Shown: piece after piece, positions 1 to 11,037 of the stretch | Layout: each line of letters opens with the position of its first letter | Numbering within the stretch: position 1 is the first letter of the stretch | Source: Paulownia fortunei | Taxonomy: Eukaryota > Streptophyta > Magnoliopsida > Lamiales > Paulowniaceae | Direction: 5' to 3' | Assembly: GCA_019321725.1 (NCBI GenBank) | Contig: CM033124.1 | Span: 7,192,001 to 7,256,000 of the forward strand | Length of the DNA: 64,000 nt | Notes under the pieces: model-generated | What the model was told of the DNA's origin: nothing | The model's input: the letters and a program-made list of their open reading frames with translations, nothing else | Database searches by the model: none | Made by a program: the position numbers and the translations under genes

Positions 1-797
1 TGAATCTAGGGCATAGATTATAAGTTAAAACCCTAAATGATTCAATAACTATAATCCCATTTCAAATTTCAATGATTCATAATGAATCATGATTCATACT
101 GCCTTGGTTAAGGTCTTTGAATCATGAAGATGAAAACACAGGAGATTCTCTTATTTAAAAAGACAAGTGTTGAATTCTATATTGGCTACTGACAAACCTC
201 CATGAACACTAGTGCAACACCCAACATACCCCCTTTGTGATTGTCAAGTAATCAGAAGATATATCACAGTGCTGTAGGATTCACACAAGGCTACCATCGT
301 GCCTTAAGTCCAAGGACTAGCCATGTACTATCGCAACATAATTTTTTTTATTTTGATAGGTAAAGGGTCCAGTTAAGAATTTCTTGTGGGCCATGTTCGA
401 TGTACTTGTTCCTTAACAAGGATCCACATATATGCACTTGCGTCTCTATGCTAATGCCAATAGAATACGACATCCTTATCTCATGAGCATGCATTGGATG
501 CGTAAGTCTTACTGAGCTATTTGATGTCCCATCTCAAAAAGCTTTCGACTCAAAACTTATTTAAGACTAAAGCTTTGGAGGTGTGTTCCATGATTGCAAT
601 TATATGCACGACCATACCCCGTAACTAAATTTGATCTAAAAACTTTATCTAATGTGCAAAAATATAAGATGAAAGACATAAGATAAAGAAAATGCCCTTT
701 TTTTAATTAATATGATTTCCAATAAAATTATTTTTACAAAAGAAAAAGAGTATAATACACTTAATCTAATTGGGGTGCTGGACATCCTACTTTAAAA
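1..797 (-). repeat. Partial 3' LTR of element A
   Basis: The minus strand starts near 797 with a decayed copy of the LTR start (family form TGTTAGAGTAGGATG). Going left it aligns by eye with the other minus-strand LTRs at 20983-23148, 6426-8018 and 63378-63987, for example around 221-345, where the passage on a nearly invariant dinucleotide-poor block CAATCAGAAGATATATCA recurs at 7990-8007. The polypurine tract expected just above 797 is too decayed to call. The remainder of the LTR, including the TATA region, is outside the window. Confidence 0.8.
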
Positions 798-1435
798 TAT
801 TGTGCCCTCCATTTAACTCTTTTGTAAATTATGTTGAAAATGTGGAATGAAAATATTTGTTCTTCCATTTAAAGTAGATTGTTAACAACAAAATCCAAAA
901 ATATTCCTTTGCTTCTATCTTCAAATTTTTAATTAATTTTTTAATATTCCAATTAATTATATAAAATATGCTTTTATGCCCGATCTTTGTTATTCTATTT
1001 AAATTGATGACTGGATAGTTTTCTTTCATTGTTATAGGGTTGAACAAGGTACTAAAAATTATGTGTTGATCAGGTTTAGTTTTAAAGTAATCATTTAATA
1101 ATATTAGGAGATTATCAAGTTTTTATACAATTAAATTTTATGGATTCATTGAATTTGAAAGAGAGATAATAATTTGGACTTATATATTTGATTTTTTTCT
1201 TATTTGAACGATGCAATTTTTATCATTGTATTATAATATGGTTTTATTTTAAAATTAAATAAATTATTCTTTATTTATATATTTTTTCATTCATGGGGCC
1301 TCTTTTACTCTTTTTCATTATTAAGCAACTAATCCACAAAACAAATTCAGATATTGGTAAGTTATCAGCTTGTATTTAGTTATTCATTTTCTTTATTGTT
1401 TTTGCTAAGATGACATAGTTCAAATTATGCCATTG
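798..1435. other. AT-rich stretch without recognisable gene
   Basis: Between the 3' LTR of A and the last recognisable RT codons lies about 640 bp of very AT-rich DNA where RNase H should be. I find no RNase H motif (for example the ADAEY-like box seen in other copies), no terminal repeats and no coding potential; the 72-codon minus-strand reading frame at 829-1047 is chance. Either RNase H was replaced by an insertion or it has decayed beyond recognition. Confidence 0.5.
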
Positions 1436-2566
1436 AAAGTGAAGAGTTAGTAATAATGGTGGATGTATAAGGTGTGCCAGTCATTCTTTCTCTCTTCTTA
1501 GAGTCTTTGGGGACAGATTTTGAGAGAGAAATGCCAAGACTCATTAACAAGAATCCTCATTTGGAATCCTCCATGCTAAACCTCTTTAGCATTTTGTCTA
1601 TATATGCGGGTTGGGATAGTCCGATCATCCTTTTTGATTTATCCCTGTAAATTTCTATTACCAGAATAAAGGATGCTTCACCCAAATCCTTTATGGAGAA
1701 CTGGTTAGATGACCAATTCTTAGTTGAATGTAGCATTCCTATATTATTCCAATAAGTAGGATGTCGTCAACATACAATGCAATAAATTTCACTGTGTTCC
1801 TGCTAACCTTCTTATAGACATAACGATTATCTGGGTTTTTATGGAAATGAAATGATTTGAAGCTTGATATGAAGCCTTCAGGGTGCCTATTAAAGATCTC
1901 TTCCTTAATATTTCCATTAAGAAAAGTGATCTTCATCGTCTGCCATATCTCGTAGTCATAATACGTTGATATAGCTAGAAGAATTCGAATGGTTTTCAGC
2001 ATCGCCATGGAGAGAAAGTTTCTTATAATTAATTACTTGCTTTGAATATACTCCTTCACGACTAGTCGTGCTTTATAGGTCACCACCTCTCTTTACTTCA
2101 AGCTTCTACTTGTAGACCCATTTGTAGCTAATGGAAACTATGTATGTGGTGGGTCCACCAAGGTCCATACCTTGTTGAATACATGAAGTCTATCTTGGAT
2201 TGCATGACATCTTGTCAACTTCTCGAGTCGATATCAGATATTGTCTCTCCATAAGTCATTGGATCACTATCTAAGGGGAGAATCTCTGTGATGATTTCTA
2301 GCAAAAATCTATGCCTCTCATGTGGCTTTGAGACCCTTTCAGATCTCAAAGGAGGTATTATATCAGAAGGCCCAGTTTTAGCGAGTTGGTTTATTACTGT
2401 ATCTTTTCAGATGTTTTGTGGTTCTTAAACTTCTTAATGTTTCATGACTTTGCCATTTCTATCTAATAAAAATTTCACTTCTAAAAAGGTGGCATTCCTC
2501 AAAATAAAAACCTTTTGTTCGGAGGAGTTGTAGAAGTAGTATACAATGGAATCTTTAGATACCCCA
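1436..2566 (-). pseudogene. Element A: end of integrase region and RT fragment
   Basis: On the minus strand this runs from the integrase C-terminal linker (about 2566-2400) into RT (about 2010-1440). RT blocks seen: IRILLAISTYYDYEIWQ, then FLNGNIKEEIF and PEGF, then YVDDILLIG, then a decayed tail around 1700-1560 (YRDKSKRMIGLSQ). The YVDD box is intact. The block that normally carries the first catalytic aspartate (family QMDVKTAFLNG) reads QTMKITFLNG, one codon short and without the Asp. A second deletion removes about 25-30 residues between PEGF and the YKKVS block. The upstream part is frameshifted. The piece ends abruptly at the LTR of B at 2567. Confidence 0.85.
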
Positions 2567-4646
2567 TGTTAGAGTAGTGCCCCGCAAGCTAACTAGTGGC
2601 GAGCAACTGTACTCTTATAAAATAATCTTATCCATATTGTTTATTAAATAAAAAAGTATTATATTTATCTTTAATTATTATTGTTAATTAGATAAAGTCC
2701 TTAGATCATATATAGTTATGGGGTATGATCACGCATATGATGGCGATCATAGAACATATCTCTATGGATTTATCTTAAATTTTTTTCAAGTCGAGGGTTT
2801 ATTGAGATGAGACATCGATAAGCCAGATAGGCTTGCACACACAATGCATGCTTGAAATGAGGATGTCTCATTCCATAGGCATCAATATAAGGATATTAAT
2901 GCATGTGTGTGGGTGCTTGTTATAGAACAAGTATAATGAATGACCCATGAGAAATTCTCAATGGGTAATATTATTTGTCGAATGAGAATTTTCTAGTTAT
3001 GATAGTGTATTATTTGGTCCTTAGACTTGAGGCACTATGTAGTATTGTGTACAACATCATGCACTTTAATGTATTTAGTGATTGCATGATAATCACAAGG
3101 GGTTTATATTAGGTGTATGGTCTTTGTGCATTGAGGATAATTAGTAGTGAACAAATGATCCATCACATATCTGGTAGAATAGATGAATCTCCTATATTTT
3201 CATAGTCCTTGATCTCAAAAACTTTGGTCAAGGTAGGATGAATGTTAGACTTGGGGTTTTATAATAATTTATCTAAGGATCAATATAACTTGAAATGGGA
3301 TCATAGTTTTTAAGTCAAAATATGGTTTCAACTGATAATCCATGCCATAGATTTCATCGGGAGATTAGTTGATGGAAGGATAGTATTTGCAAGGTACTCA
3401 TAATTGAAAAGGTTCATTTGCTATTCACCTAAGACTAGGTAGTCAAGATATAATGATATGTGCTTCCCTTGACTTGTGAGGTTTTTGGAATTGAGGGGTT
3501 AATTATAATCAGAGTAATTAATTGGATTAATTAATTAGAATATTAATTTATTCATAAGTTGTAAAAGTTCCAAACCTACTACTAGTTTAGTTGTGAACCT
3601 ACTAGGTCACACACAAATTAAAATGATCCACTGCTAATCTAATATGATCTAAGGTGTTCGATTAAGTTAATTAATAATGATTAATTAACTTGAGCTAGAA
3701 CTAATTTAAGGACTTAAATTAATTCATCCAAATAAATAATATGATTATTTATTTAGAATAGGGGCTCATTGGAATGAAGTTAATTAATTGATTGGATTAA
3801 TTAATTAGTTGGGATTAAATTAATTTAACTAATTAAAATATTAGAATTATTTTATTTGGATTTTAAAAATTATTTACTATCCAAGACTATGGAGTTAAAG
3901 GCCTATATGTATTCTTCTTACAAGAATTGAAGAGTCCACATAAAAGATGGAAAAGATTTTGCTTTGGAGAAGGTTTCTTAATTGGATTCAGAAACAAAGA
4001 GATAAAGATAGATGAGAGGGGATTCCTAATTGGATTAGGAGGGGATTTCCTAATGGGATTAGGGATTCTTGATGGTGTATAAGTACACCATAAATTGCTG
4101 GAAATTTCCAGCTTTGGTGAAACACAAGAATTCGTCCCCCTCCCTCTCTCTCCTTTAGTCTTAATTTTATTTTCCTCTAAAAAAAAAAGAAAACTTGTTC
4201 CATCAAACGGTTCTAGCCTTTTTGATTAAAGATCAATTTTTATAATCACTTATTGATTTAAGAATTATTCTTTACTCTCAAATTAGATTAGAAACAAGAA
4301 GGCTAAATTCATGAGCAAGTATTTAGTGCCTGTAGATTTGCTCAAAGCGTGGATACTCTTGGAGGAATTACACTTACAATTCTTGGTGAATCTTTTTGAG
4401 AATCTTGAGAAGGAGTTCATGGGAGCTTGAGGAATCTGAATTCCTTCAATTGGATTGCTTAAAAGGTATAATCGCGAAACTAAGTTGTTTATTTTTTTTA
4501 AGCAAACAATCAGAAATGCAAACCAAAAATTGCATCGAATCTGGGATTTTCCTTTTAATACATGTGTGTATGTTTTTTATTTTCAATTGTTGAAAATTTT
4601 TAAATTTTGACTGTGTATGCAATCCCGTGATTTTGCAAACTTAATA
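2567..4646 (+). repeat. 5' LTR of element B
   Basis: Begins TGTTAGAGTAGTGCC directly after A integrase sequence and ends just before the primer-binding site; the matching 3' LTR ends ACCCAACA, here decayed to CTTAATA. About 2080 bp, with a 2013-bp partner at 15236. Shared blocks include GATAAAGT near 2692 and 15360, the promoter hairpin, and a pyrimidine-rich run after it (GTCCCCCTCCCTCTCTCTCC). Differences are many by eye, so the insertion is not recent. Confidence 0.85.
4073..4112 (+). promoter_or_regulatory. TATA box inside an inverted repeat, B 5' LTR
   Basis: TGGTGTA (4073-4079), TAAG, TACACCA (4084-4090) form a perfect 7-bp stem around the presumed TATA box. It is followed at once by a perfect 16-bp palindrome, GCTGGAAATTTCCAGC (4097-4112), and then the pyrimidine-rich start of the presumed transcript. 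The 3' LTR keeps the first structure exactly (16691-16708) and part of the palindrome. Confidence 0.65.
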
Positions 4647-4647
4647 G

Positions 4648-4660
4648 TGGTATCAAAGCC
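4648..4660 (+). other. Primer-binding site of element B
   Basis: TGGTATCAAAGCC differs by one base from the tRNA-iMet-complementary form TGGTATCAGAGCC. It lies two bases after the end of the 5' LTR, as expected for copia elements. Confidence 0.85.
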
Positions 4661-6108
4661 TAGGTTATTGCATTCTAATTGTTTTTGCGATTTCATGCAT
4701 GTATTTTCATATGATGAAAATATATTTAAATTGCATTTTTGTTTGGGAATGTTGATTTTGAAATTTGTGCATGCTTTTAATTGGTTTTAAATTGCATGAC
4801 ATAAAAAAATTATTTTCTAAATGGGAAGCATTCAAGCGGCACGGCGCAAGCTGCTGGTGCCACGTTGCTGCTAGTCTAAAAGGCTAGGCGCCATGTAGAT
4901 TGCCGCAGTGCGAGTCTGGGCAGACTGCCTAGTGCCTTAGTGCCACCCATAGGTGCCTTGGTGCCTACTGCAGGTAATAGACATCTGCTGCCCGTTTTTG
5001 TGCACATGCAGAAAATCAACTTTTTGATTTTTTAAATTAATTATTATTTTTTAAAATGTTTAGAAATTATTTTTCATGAAAATTCGTATATTAATTCCTA
5101 AACTAGAAAAATGTCAATTTTAAATATTTGGTAAATTTACGTGCTTTGAATTTTACATCATGTGATGATAAATTAACCATGTATGAGATGGATTACCATG
5201 GAGCCTAGATCATTTAAATTCTATGTTATGGTTTTAATACTTTTGGGGTTTTTGATTAAAATGAGGTCCATGAGTCTTGCATTTTCTCTAATTTTGTCTT
5301 GAATGTAAATTCTCTCCCTTCCCAATATACCTCATCTTGGAAGAAATTCTAAGGTCTTTTGTTAGGATAAATATATGTAATAAGAGTAGAATTAGGATTG
5401 TGAGGTCTTCTTTTATTTTTGGTGGATAAGAATAAAGAGCAAGGTGGAAAAAAGCAAGGATTCATGGCCTATGAATGTATCAGTGATACATTTATGTAAT
5501 AGATAGGATTTATTATCATTTTATTTATTAACCTTAGATTGACCATTGATCCTCTTTGGCTTGAGTGGATCACATAGGATTAAGGCTCATGATCATCCCA
5601 TTATGTATATATGGTAGATGCATGCATAAGTTTATTTAATGCTTTTCTTTGATTAGGCTTGTAATCTTAGAAAAAAGTGCAACATTAAATAAACAACTAA
5701 ATAAAAATGATGAGGTCTGTGTAAAAATAGAACCCTCACTTAGAAATGTTCTAAGTTTAAGAATGATTAATTAAATTTTATATCAAGCGTAAATTAGCAA
5801 TATTAGGTTGGACCCAATCGCCTAAGCCTTCCATCAAAAGCAATTGGAATGTGAAACACTGTCACACTTTGTTAGTTGGCCACAAGTCGTGAGATATGCT
5901 AAGTGAAGATAATAGCTGTGACCAGTGCTAGCATAGAAATGCCTATGGGCTAGGAGGGCTGAAAGTGTTGGCTACAAGTCATAAGACAGTTTAGTTGTCT
6001 TACATGGATGTTTGATAGGACATGCTTGACACTTAGTACCACATGGGCTTACAAAATTAGAGTATATGGAAAGTAGTGAGGCAAAATAGTTTGGGACACA
6101 CTTGGCAC
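4661..6108 (+). other. Leader of element B with a GC-rich island
   Basis: Untranslated leader between the primer-binding site and gag. It is AT-rich except for an island at about 4836-4990 that is full of GCC, TGCC and GGC runs and lies about 190 bp after the primer-binding site. Blocks such as the ACTTAGTACC passage near 6030 are shared with the leaders of C and E. Compared with E, about 250 bp just before gag are missing. No coding sequence is seen. Confidence 0.7.
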
Positions 6109-6425
6109 TTTGTACCATATCCACTTGCATCAATTATTCACACCAACAAACTCACCAGTCCCAACTATGTTGACTAGTTAAAGAATCTTTGGATTTTTCT
6201 CCAATCCAAAAAGAGGGCCTATGTCCTAGACGTGACGCCACTGCCATCTACGCCAGCGGATGCTACTGGGGAAGAGCTAGCAGAATATCACAAGCAAGTT
6301 AGGGATGATTAGCAAGCTCGATGCTATATGATAGCATCAATGTCGAATAAGTTGTAGAGATAACATGAGCATATGGCATACGCTACCGATATCCACCTTT
6401 ATCTGAAGAAATTATATGGTGAGTG
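6109..6425 (+). pseudogene. Element B gag N-terminal fragment
   Basis: Aligns with the gag start of E (41583 on): recognisable blocks are NKLTSPNYVD, LQSKKRAYVLDV, EELAEYHKQVRDD and a decayed YLKKLYGE at the end. The initiator ATG is gone (the site reads GTACCATAT), and at least three stops are present. It is cut in mid-domain at 6425, after the codons for YGE, by the minus-strand LTR that starts at 6426. No zinc knuckle remains. Confidence 0.75.
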
Positions 6426-8018
6426 TGTTGGGTTTGCATGATCCTGGGGTAATAAAATTTTAAAATTAAAGTATGCTATAACAGTTACAGCAGTACCCTG
6501 GATCGGATTCGATTTTTAATGAAACTCGTAATTTCTAATGGTTTAATAAAAATTAAATTAGTTTCGATTTATACATTTTAATGCACTCCGGTTGTCGTAG
6601 GATTGAAGCAATCAATTTCTAGCCCCTTTCTGAATTCTTGTTCACATGGATCCAAACATCTCTCTTTCCCCTGAAGAAGTCCACACCTTGAGCAAGAACA
6701 CGGAATTCGAACTCTTCTAGAAATCTAGATTCTTTTTCTAACCTAGTTAATGTAGTGAATATGGTGAATATTAATTCTTGTTATCAACTTGTGATGAAAG
6801 AATTAATACTGAGACAAAAATATGGAATTCTAGTGGAATAAAGGATGGAAGAAGAAAATAAATTTTCCCATTAATTTTTTAAAATGGACGAAAATTTGGT
6901 CTAAATAAGAGGACTAAAAAATCCAAGAGTCCCACTCTTGCTATTTTTGGTCTCCTTTTTAATTGGTTGGAAGATTTTTGGTTATCCCAAAAATCTCCAA
7001 CCCTATCATTTCATATCTTCCAAAGATACTTAGAGTCTTCAAAGAATTTCAAATTCTTGAATTTTCATTATTTTTCAACAACCCAAGTGGGCCTCTCCCA
7101 ACGAGCCTCACTAAATTGGATTAGGACATAAAATAAATCCTACAATTAATCCAATTAGCCTAAACTCAATTAATTAATTTCATCTAGTCCACTTAATCAA
7201 ATTGGGCCTAATAAATAATCTAATTATTTAATTATTAAATTAATTTATGGACTATATAATTAATTTGATCCAATCAAATAATTATTTCACTCCAATTGGG
7301 CATCCTAATTTTATTAGGTTCAATTAAATAATTTAATTATTTAATTAAATAATTAATTCAACTTGTTGAATTAATTTAAATTTTAATTAATTAATCTCTA
7401 TTAATTAATTAGATCCAACTCCTTAGATCAATTCCTAAGTTAGAAATATTCCATCTCAAAATGTATATGACACTTTAGGTTCACAACTAATCTAGCAATA
7501 AGCTTGCAACATTTGCAACTAATGAATAATAATTATTTTGATTAATTAAGCTAATTAATTAATCTACTTAAAATTAACTCCTTAATTTCAAGAACCTCAC
7601 AAGTTATGGAAAACACCTAACAAGTGTATCATGATTACCTAGATTTAGGTGAAATAGCGAGTGAACTTATTTCAATTATAAGTATCATACACGTAAGTTC
7701 CTTCCATCAACTAATGTCTCGATTAATTCTAAGGCATAAATTAACAATCAAAACCCTAATTGTTCAATAATTGTTATTCCATTTCAAACTTCAATGACTC
7801 ATGGCAAATCGTTAGAAAACCCCTATCTAATATTCATCCTACCTTGGACAAGGACTTCTGAGTTATGAATTATGAAAACATAGGAGATTCACTTGTTCTA
7901 CCAAACAAGTGATGGATCCTTCATTGACCACTTATTAATCTCCATACATATCAATGCAAAATCCAACGTAGCCCCTTTGTGATTATTAGACAATCAGAAG
8001 ATATATCAAAATGGAACA
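6426..8018 (-). repeat. Truncated minus-strand copia LTR (M) in B gag
   Basis: Starts TGTTGGGTTTGCATGATCCTG, the reverse complement of the LTR end seen at 39895-39923 (E). The rest aligns with the minus-strand LTR of A up to the CAATCAGAAGATATATCA block near 7990, then stops at 8018. Its terminal CA abuts gag codons of B directly with no primer-binding site, so it is the outer end of a 3' LTR, or a solo LTR. The first 450 bp or so of the LTR are missing. An inverted repeat around the TATA region lies at 6895-6918. Confidence 0.8.
6895..6918 (-). promoter_or_regulatory. TATA region inside an inverted repeat, LTR M
   Basis: TTTGGTC (6895-6901) and GACTAAA (6912-6918) pair at six of seven positions, the seventh being a possible G-T wobble, around TAAATAAGAG. 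It sits at the place equivalent to the TATA hairpins of the other copia LTRs in the window. Confidence 0.45.
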
Positions 8019-11000
8019 TGTTACAACTTTAAGGTTGCAAACCCAAGTGCAAGTTGTGTCAAGTAATAATTTTCTCATTAGTTTTAGGTCGATCCACTAG
8101 GAAGTTATTTGAAGATTTCAAGATTATATTTCTAAAAAGGATGGGATTTATGTGGTTTGAAATAAAAAAAATTAATGTATGCTATAACTAAAAAAAAAAC
8201 TAAAGTAATAAAAGTATTGAGGATTAGGGATCCGCTCTTGAGTTTTGGATAGATGAAAGATTATTTATTCTTTTTATGTCTTTTAATTGCCACTATTAGA
8301 ATCTATACATAATGAAGGTTCTAATGAAAAGATGTCATCAAATAGTTCATACATTAAGGTAATCATGATATTGTCTTACTATTTGTAAATTATCTCTTAA
8401 CACTAATACCTGTTTATGATATCAAGTACTTATGCACACCTTTATCTATAACAAATCATGGTTACACGTTAGTGGTTGGTTTGGTAAAACTAAATGTCTA
8501 GCTAAATGAATCCAAATATTTGTTGTACCATTAGTGATATATAAATAAAAAATCACCACAAAACAAGTATGGTTTAGATAAAAAATTAAAATAATAATAC
8601 AACACACTTAAACATTTACCTTTGTAATCGTTTCTCTTTCTCCATCAAGAGGTTTTTCCTTTCTTCTCAATTGAAAGAAATTTAAAAAAGACATAATAAA
8701 AGTAGAAAATACTAAAAATAGAAGAGTGTAAAAAATCAAAGTTGTAGATCTTTCTCTGATGAGATATATTTTCATAAACCATTTGTCAAATTTAGCTGTA
8801 GAATGAGGGGAGATATGGTCAAATTATGGGATCATGGTCAACAACTATTCTTCAACATCAATAGCACAATACAACATGTTTATAGACTATTTTGAAATAT
8901 TTTCTCACCATCTTATCTTTAGAAAACTTATTTATCTACCTCTTATGTATATCATATCCAAATTTCAGCCCAAAATCAATTTTAGGTTAAGATATATGAC
9001 CCAATTAGTAAAATAGGTTAAGACTAATCTTAACTCTGATACGAATTTTTGGTGATCCATTTTGTACAACCACTTATAATTCAACCTATTTGATCCTTAT
9101 ATGTTTAGCATGAGATCCAAGGTCTGCATGAACTTGTAAATAAATGACTTAATTATCCATATCTTCAAGAATTAACCCAAAATCATTTCAAAATCAAAAG
9201 TTACGCTAGTTTCTCTAAAACCTGTACAAAAAAATAATTAAAACTTCTTAATATGTTGATTTCTCATTTTATTCCCAAAACACAAAAATGCTTTAGTTGG
9301 GAGTTTGAATGACAATTTCAAAGTAAAAATAATTATATAAATCCTAATTAATTATACACTTCTAAATGTTTATGACACCCCCGAACCAGCTTATTACTTG
9401 TCTTTAGTAATTATAGCATAATAAAATACAATACAAATACAAACGAACATGGCATGATGATTAGAATTTAAAAAAAACCTGTAAAATAGTCTGAGAATCG
9501 CAAACAATCATTTATCAAAAATCATAGATGCTATCGAGATTTTGTTTTTACAATATGACTTGGATGATAATAGAAGATCAAGGGAAGGATTTACAATTAT
9601 ACTCACATCACTAGCTATAAAGCGAAATATTTTAATAGAAATAGATAACTACATTGGTTTACCCAATTCATTTCTCCACATGCAAGGTAGACATAATTAA
9701 GCATCTTAAATTGCAACAAAATCAATTCAAAGGATTAATTAAAGTTCAGAATGCTTATTTTCTAAAACTCTCCACTTATTCACAAAATATTTGTGAATAT
9801 TAAAAAATAAACACTTTAACATGGTTGGAATTTTCAATTATTTGTAGTGCAACCAATCTTTCCACAAGCCTCAGGAAGTACAAGACAATTTTTTTCTTTT
9901 TCTTTAAGATAGTACCCTTAGACTCTAACAAAAAAAGGATTACAATTATATTTTGACAATTCAAAAAATTTCAATTAAAAACTTCACAAATATGCCATGA
10001 TATGCTAAAAAAAATAGGGATGCGTCTCAAAAGTGTCAAAAGATTACCCTTTACTCTAGTCACCCTTACTCATGGTGCTATTTATTAAGGTGTGAATAGG
10101 AAATTCATTTATTGCACGTCTTTTTTTTTTTTCAGAAAGGTTGAAAATAAGGACACAAAAATTAAAAATTATCTACTTACACGTGAATGTACATGTAGTT
10201 ATGACTGTGACTCACATCTTACTCTAGTTTTACATCTAGTAATGGCTTAAACTTTCTCTCTGGGTCGATGATATGCTACCTATCTAATTTTTTTATAAAC
10301 TGGTAAACGGGGGTCTTTTAATATTAGATTTTCAAAACTATAATGCTCATATTTATCTCGTAAGTGATTTCATAAATCAAGAATTGTACGATATACTAAT
10401 CTATATAAATGTATCTCAAGAGTCTCTATAATGTAATCTAAAGACTCCTTAGTCAATCCATAATGAATTGAATTTTATCTTCTCGATTTTTAGAAACTAT
10501 TCATGGGGAACGATACTTTGTGTTGCAAGTCCTTTGAGCACATTTGCGACAAACTTGCTTGTTTTTTATCCTTTATTTTTTTGAATATGTGCTTTTTCCA
10601 AAACCAGACATATATCTAGTAAAAAAGTTTGAAGATTTGTATCAAAACTCAAATACTACTCTTACCTTTGCTTCAATTATCCATCGTATGTCCCCTGAGA
10701 TGCCCTTGTACATAAGCATCCTTAATCTTTCAATTCAGATTTTTATAAATTTTTAAATTTACATTTTTAGAAAGAAAAAGAAATCACTTCTTGATAGTTA
10801 GAAGAATGTCATCTATTTTGAAAGAACAAGAAAAAAATGAGAAAAAGAGAAACTTTGTACAGAGATTTCAGTTTTGAAAAATTGATAAGTCCGACTTTAA
10901 TAGCCATGGTGTACCGTTATCTACCAATTAACTGAGAAAAGAAAAAAATAAAAGAAAGAAATCCTACAAAATAAATAAAGTTAGAGAAAATAAGTATACA

Positions 11001-11037
11001 CACACACACTAACAATAACAAGGGTTAGAAAATAAAA
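8019..11037 (-). other. Presumed 3' non-coding region and LTR of gypsy N
   Basis: About 3 kb without a credible gene, below the end of the gypsy pol. The lower end starts TGTTACAAC at 8019. The passage GTGTCAAGTAATAATTTTC near 8055 resembles a motif often seen in plant gypsy non-coding regions (memory, not checked). A possible LTR start is near 10118, where TGCAATAAATG on the minus strand follows an A-rich purine tract, giving an LTR of about 2.1 kb; with no second LTR this cannot be confirmed. Also present: a short AC repeat near 10997. Confidence 0.4.

Noticed and set aside
8834..10756. Small plus-strand frames (8834-9016, 10544-10756) as host genes
   Set aside because: Low-complexity, hydrophobic AT-driven products in the non-coding end of gypsy N; nothing supports translation.
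10990..11006. AC dinucleotide repeat, and the T run at 12061-12076
   Set aside because: Short simple repeats in AT-rich DNA; no sign of a role.
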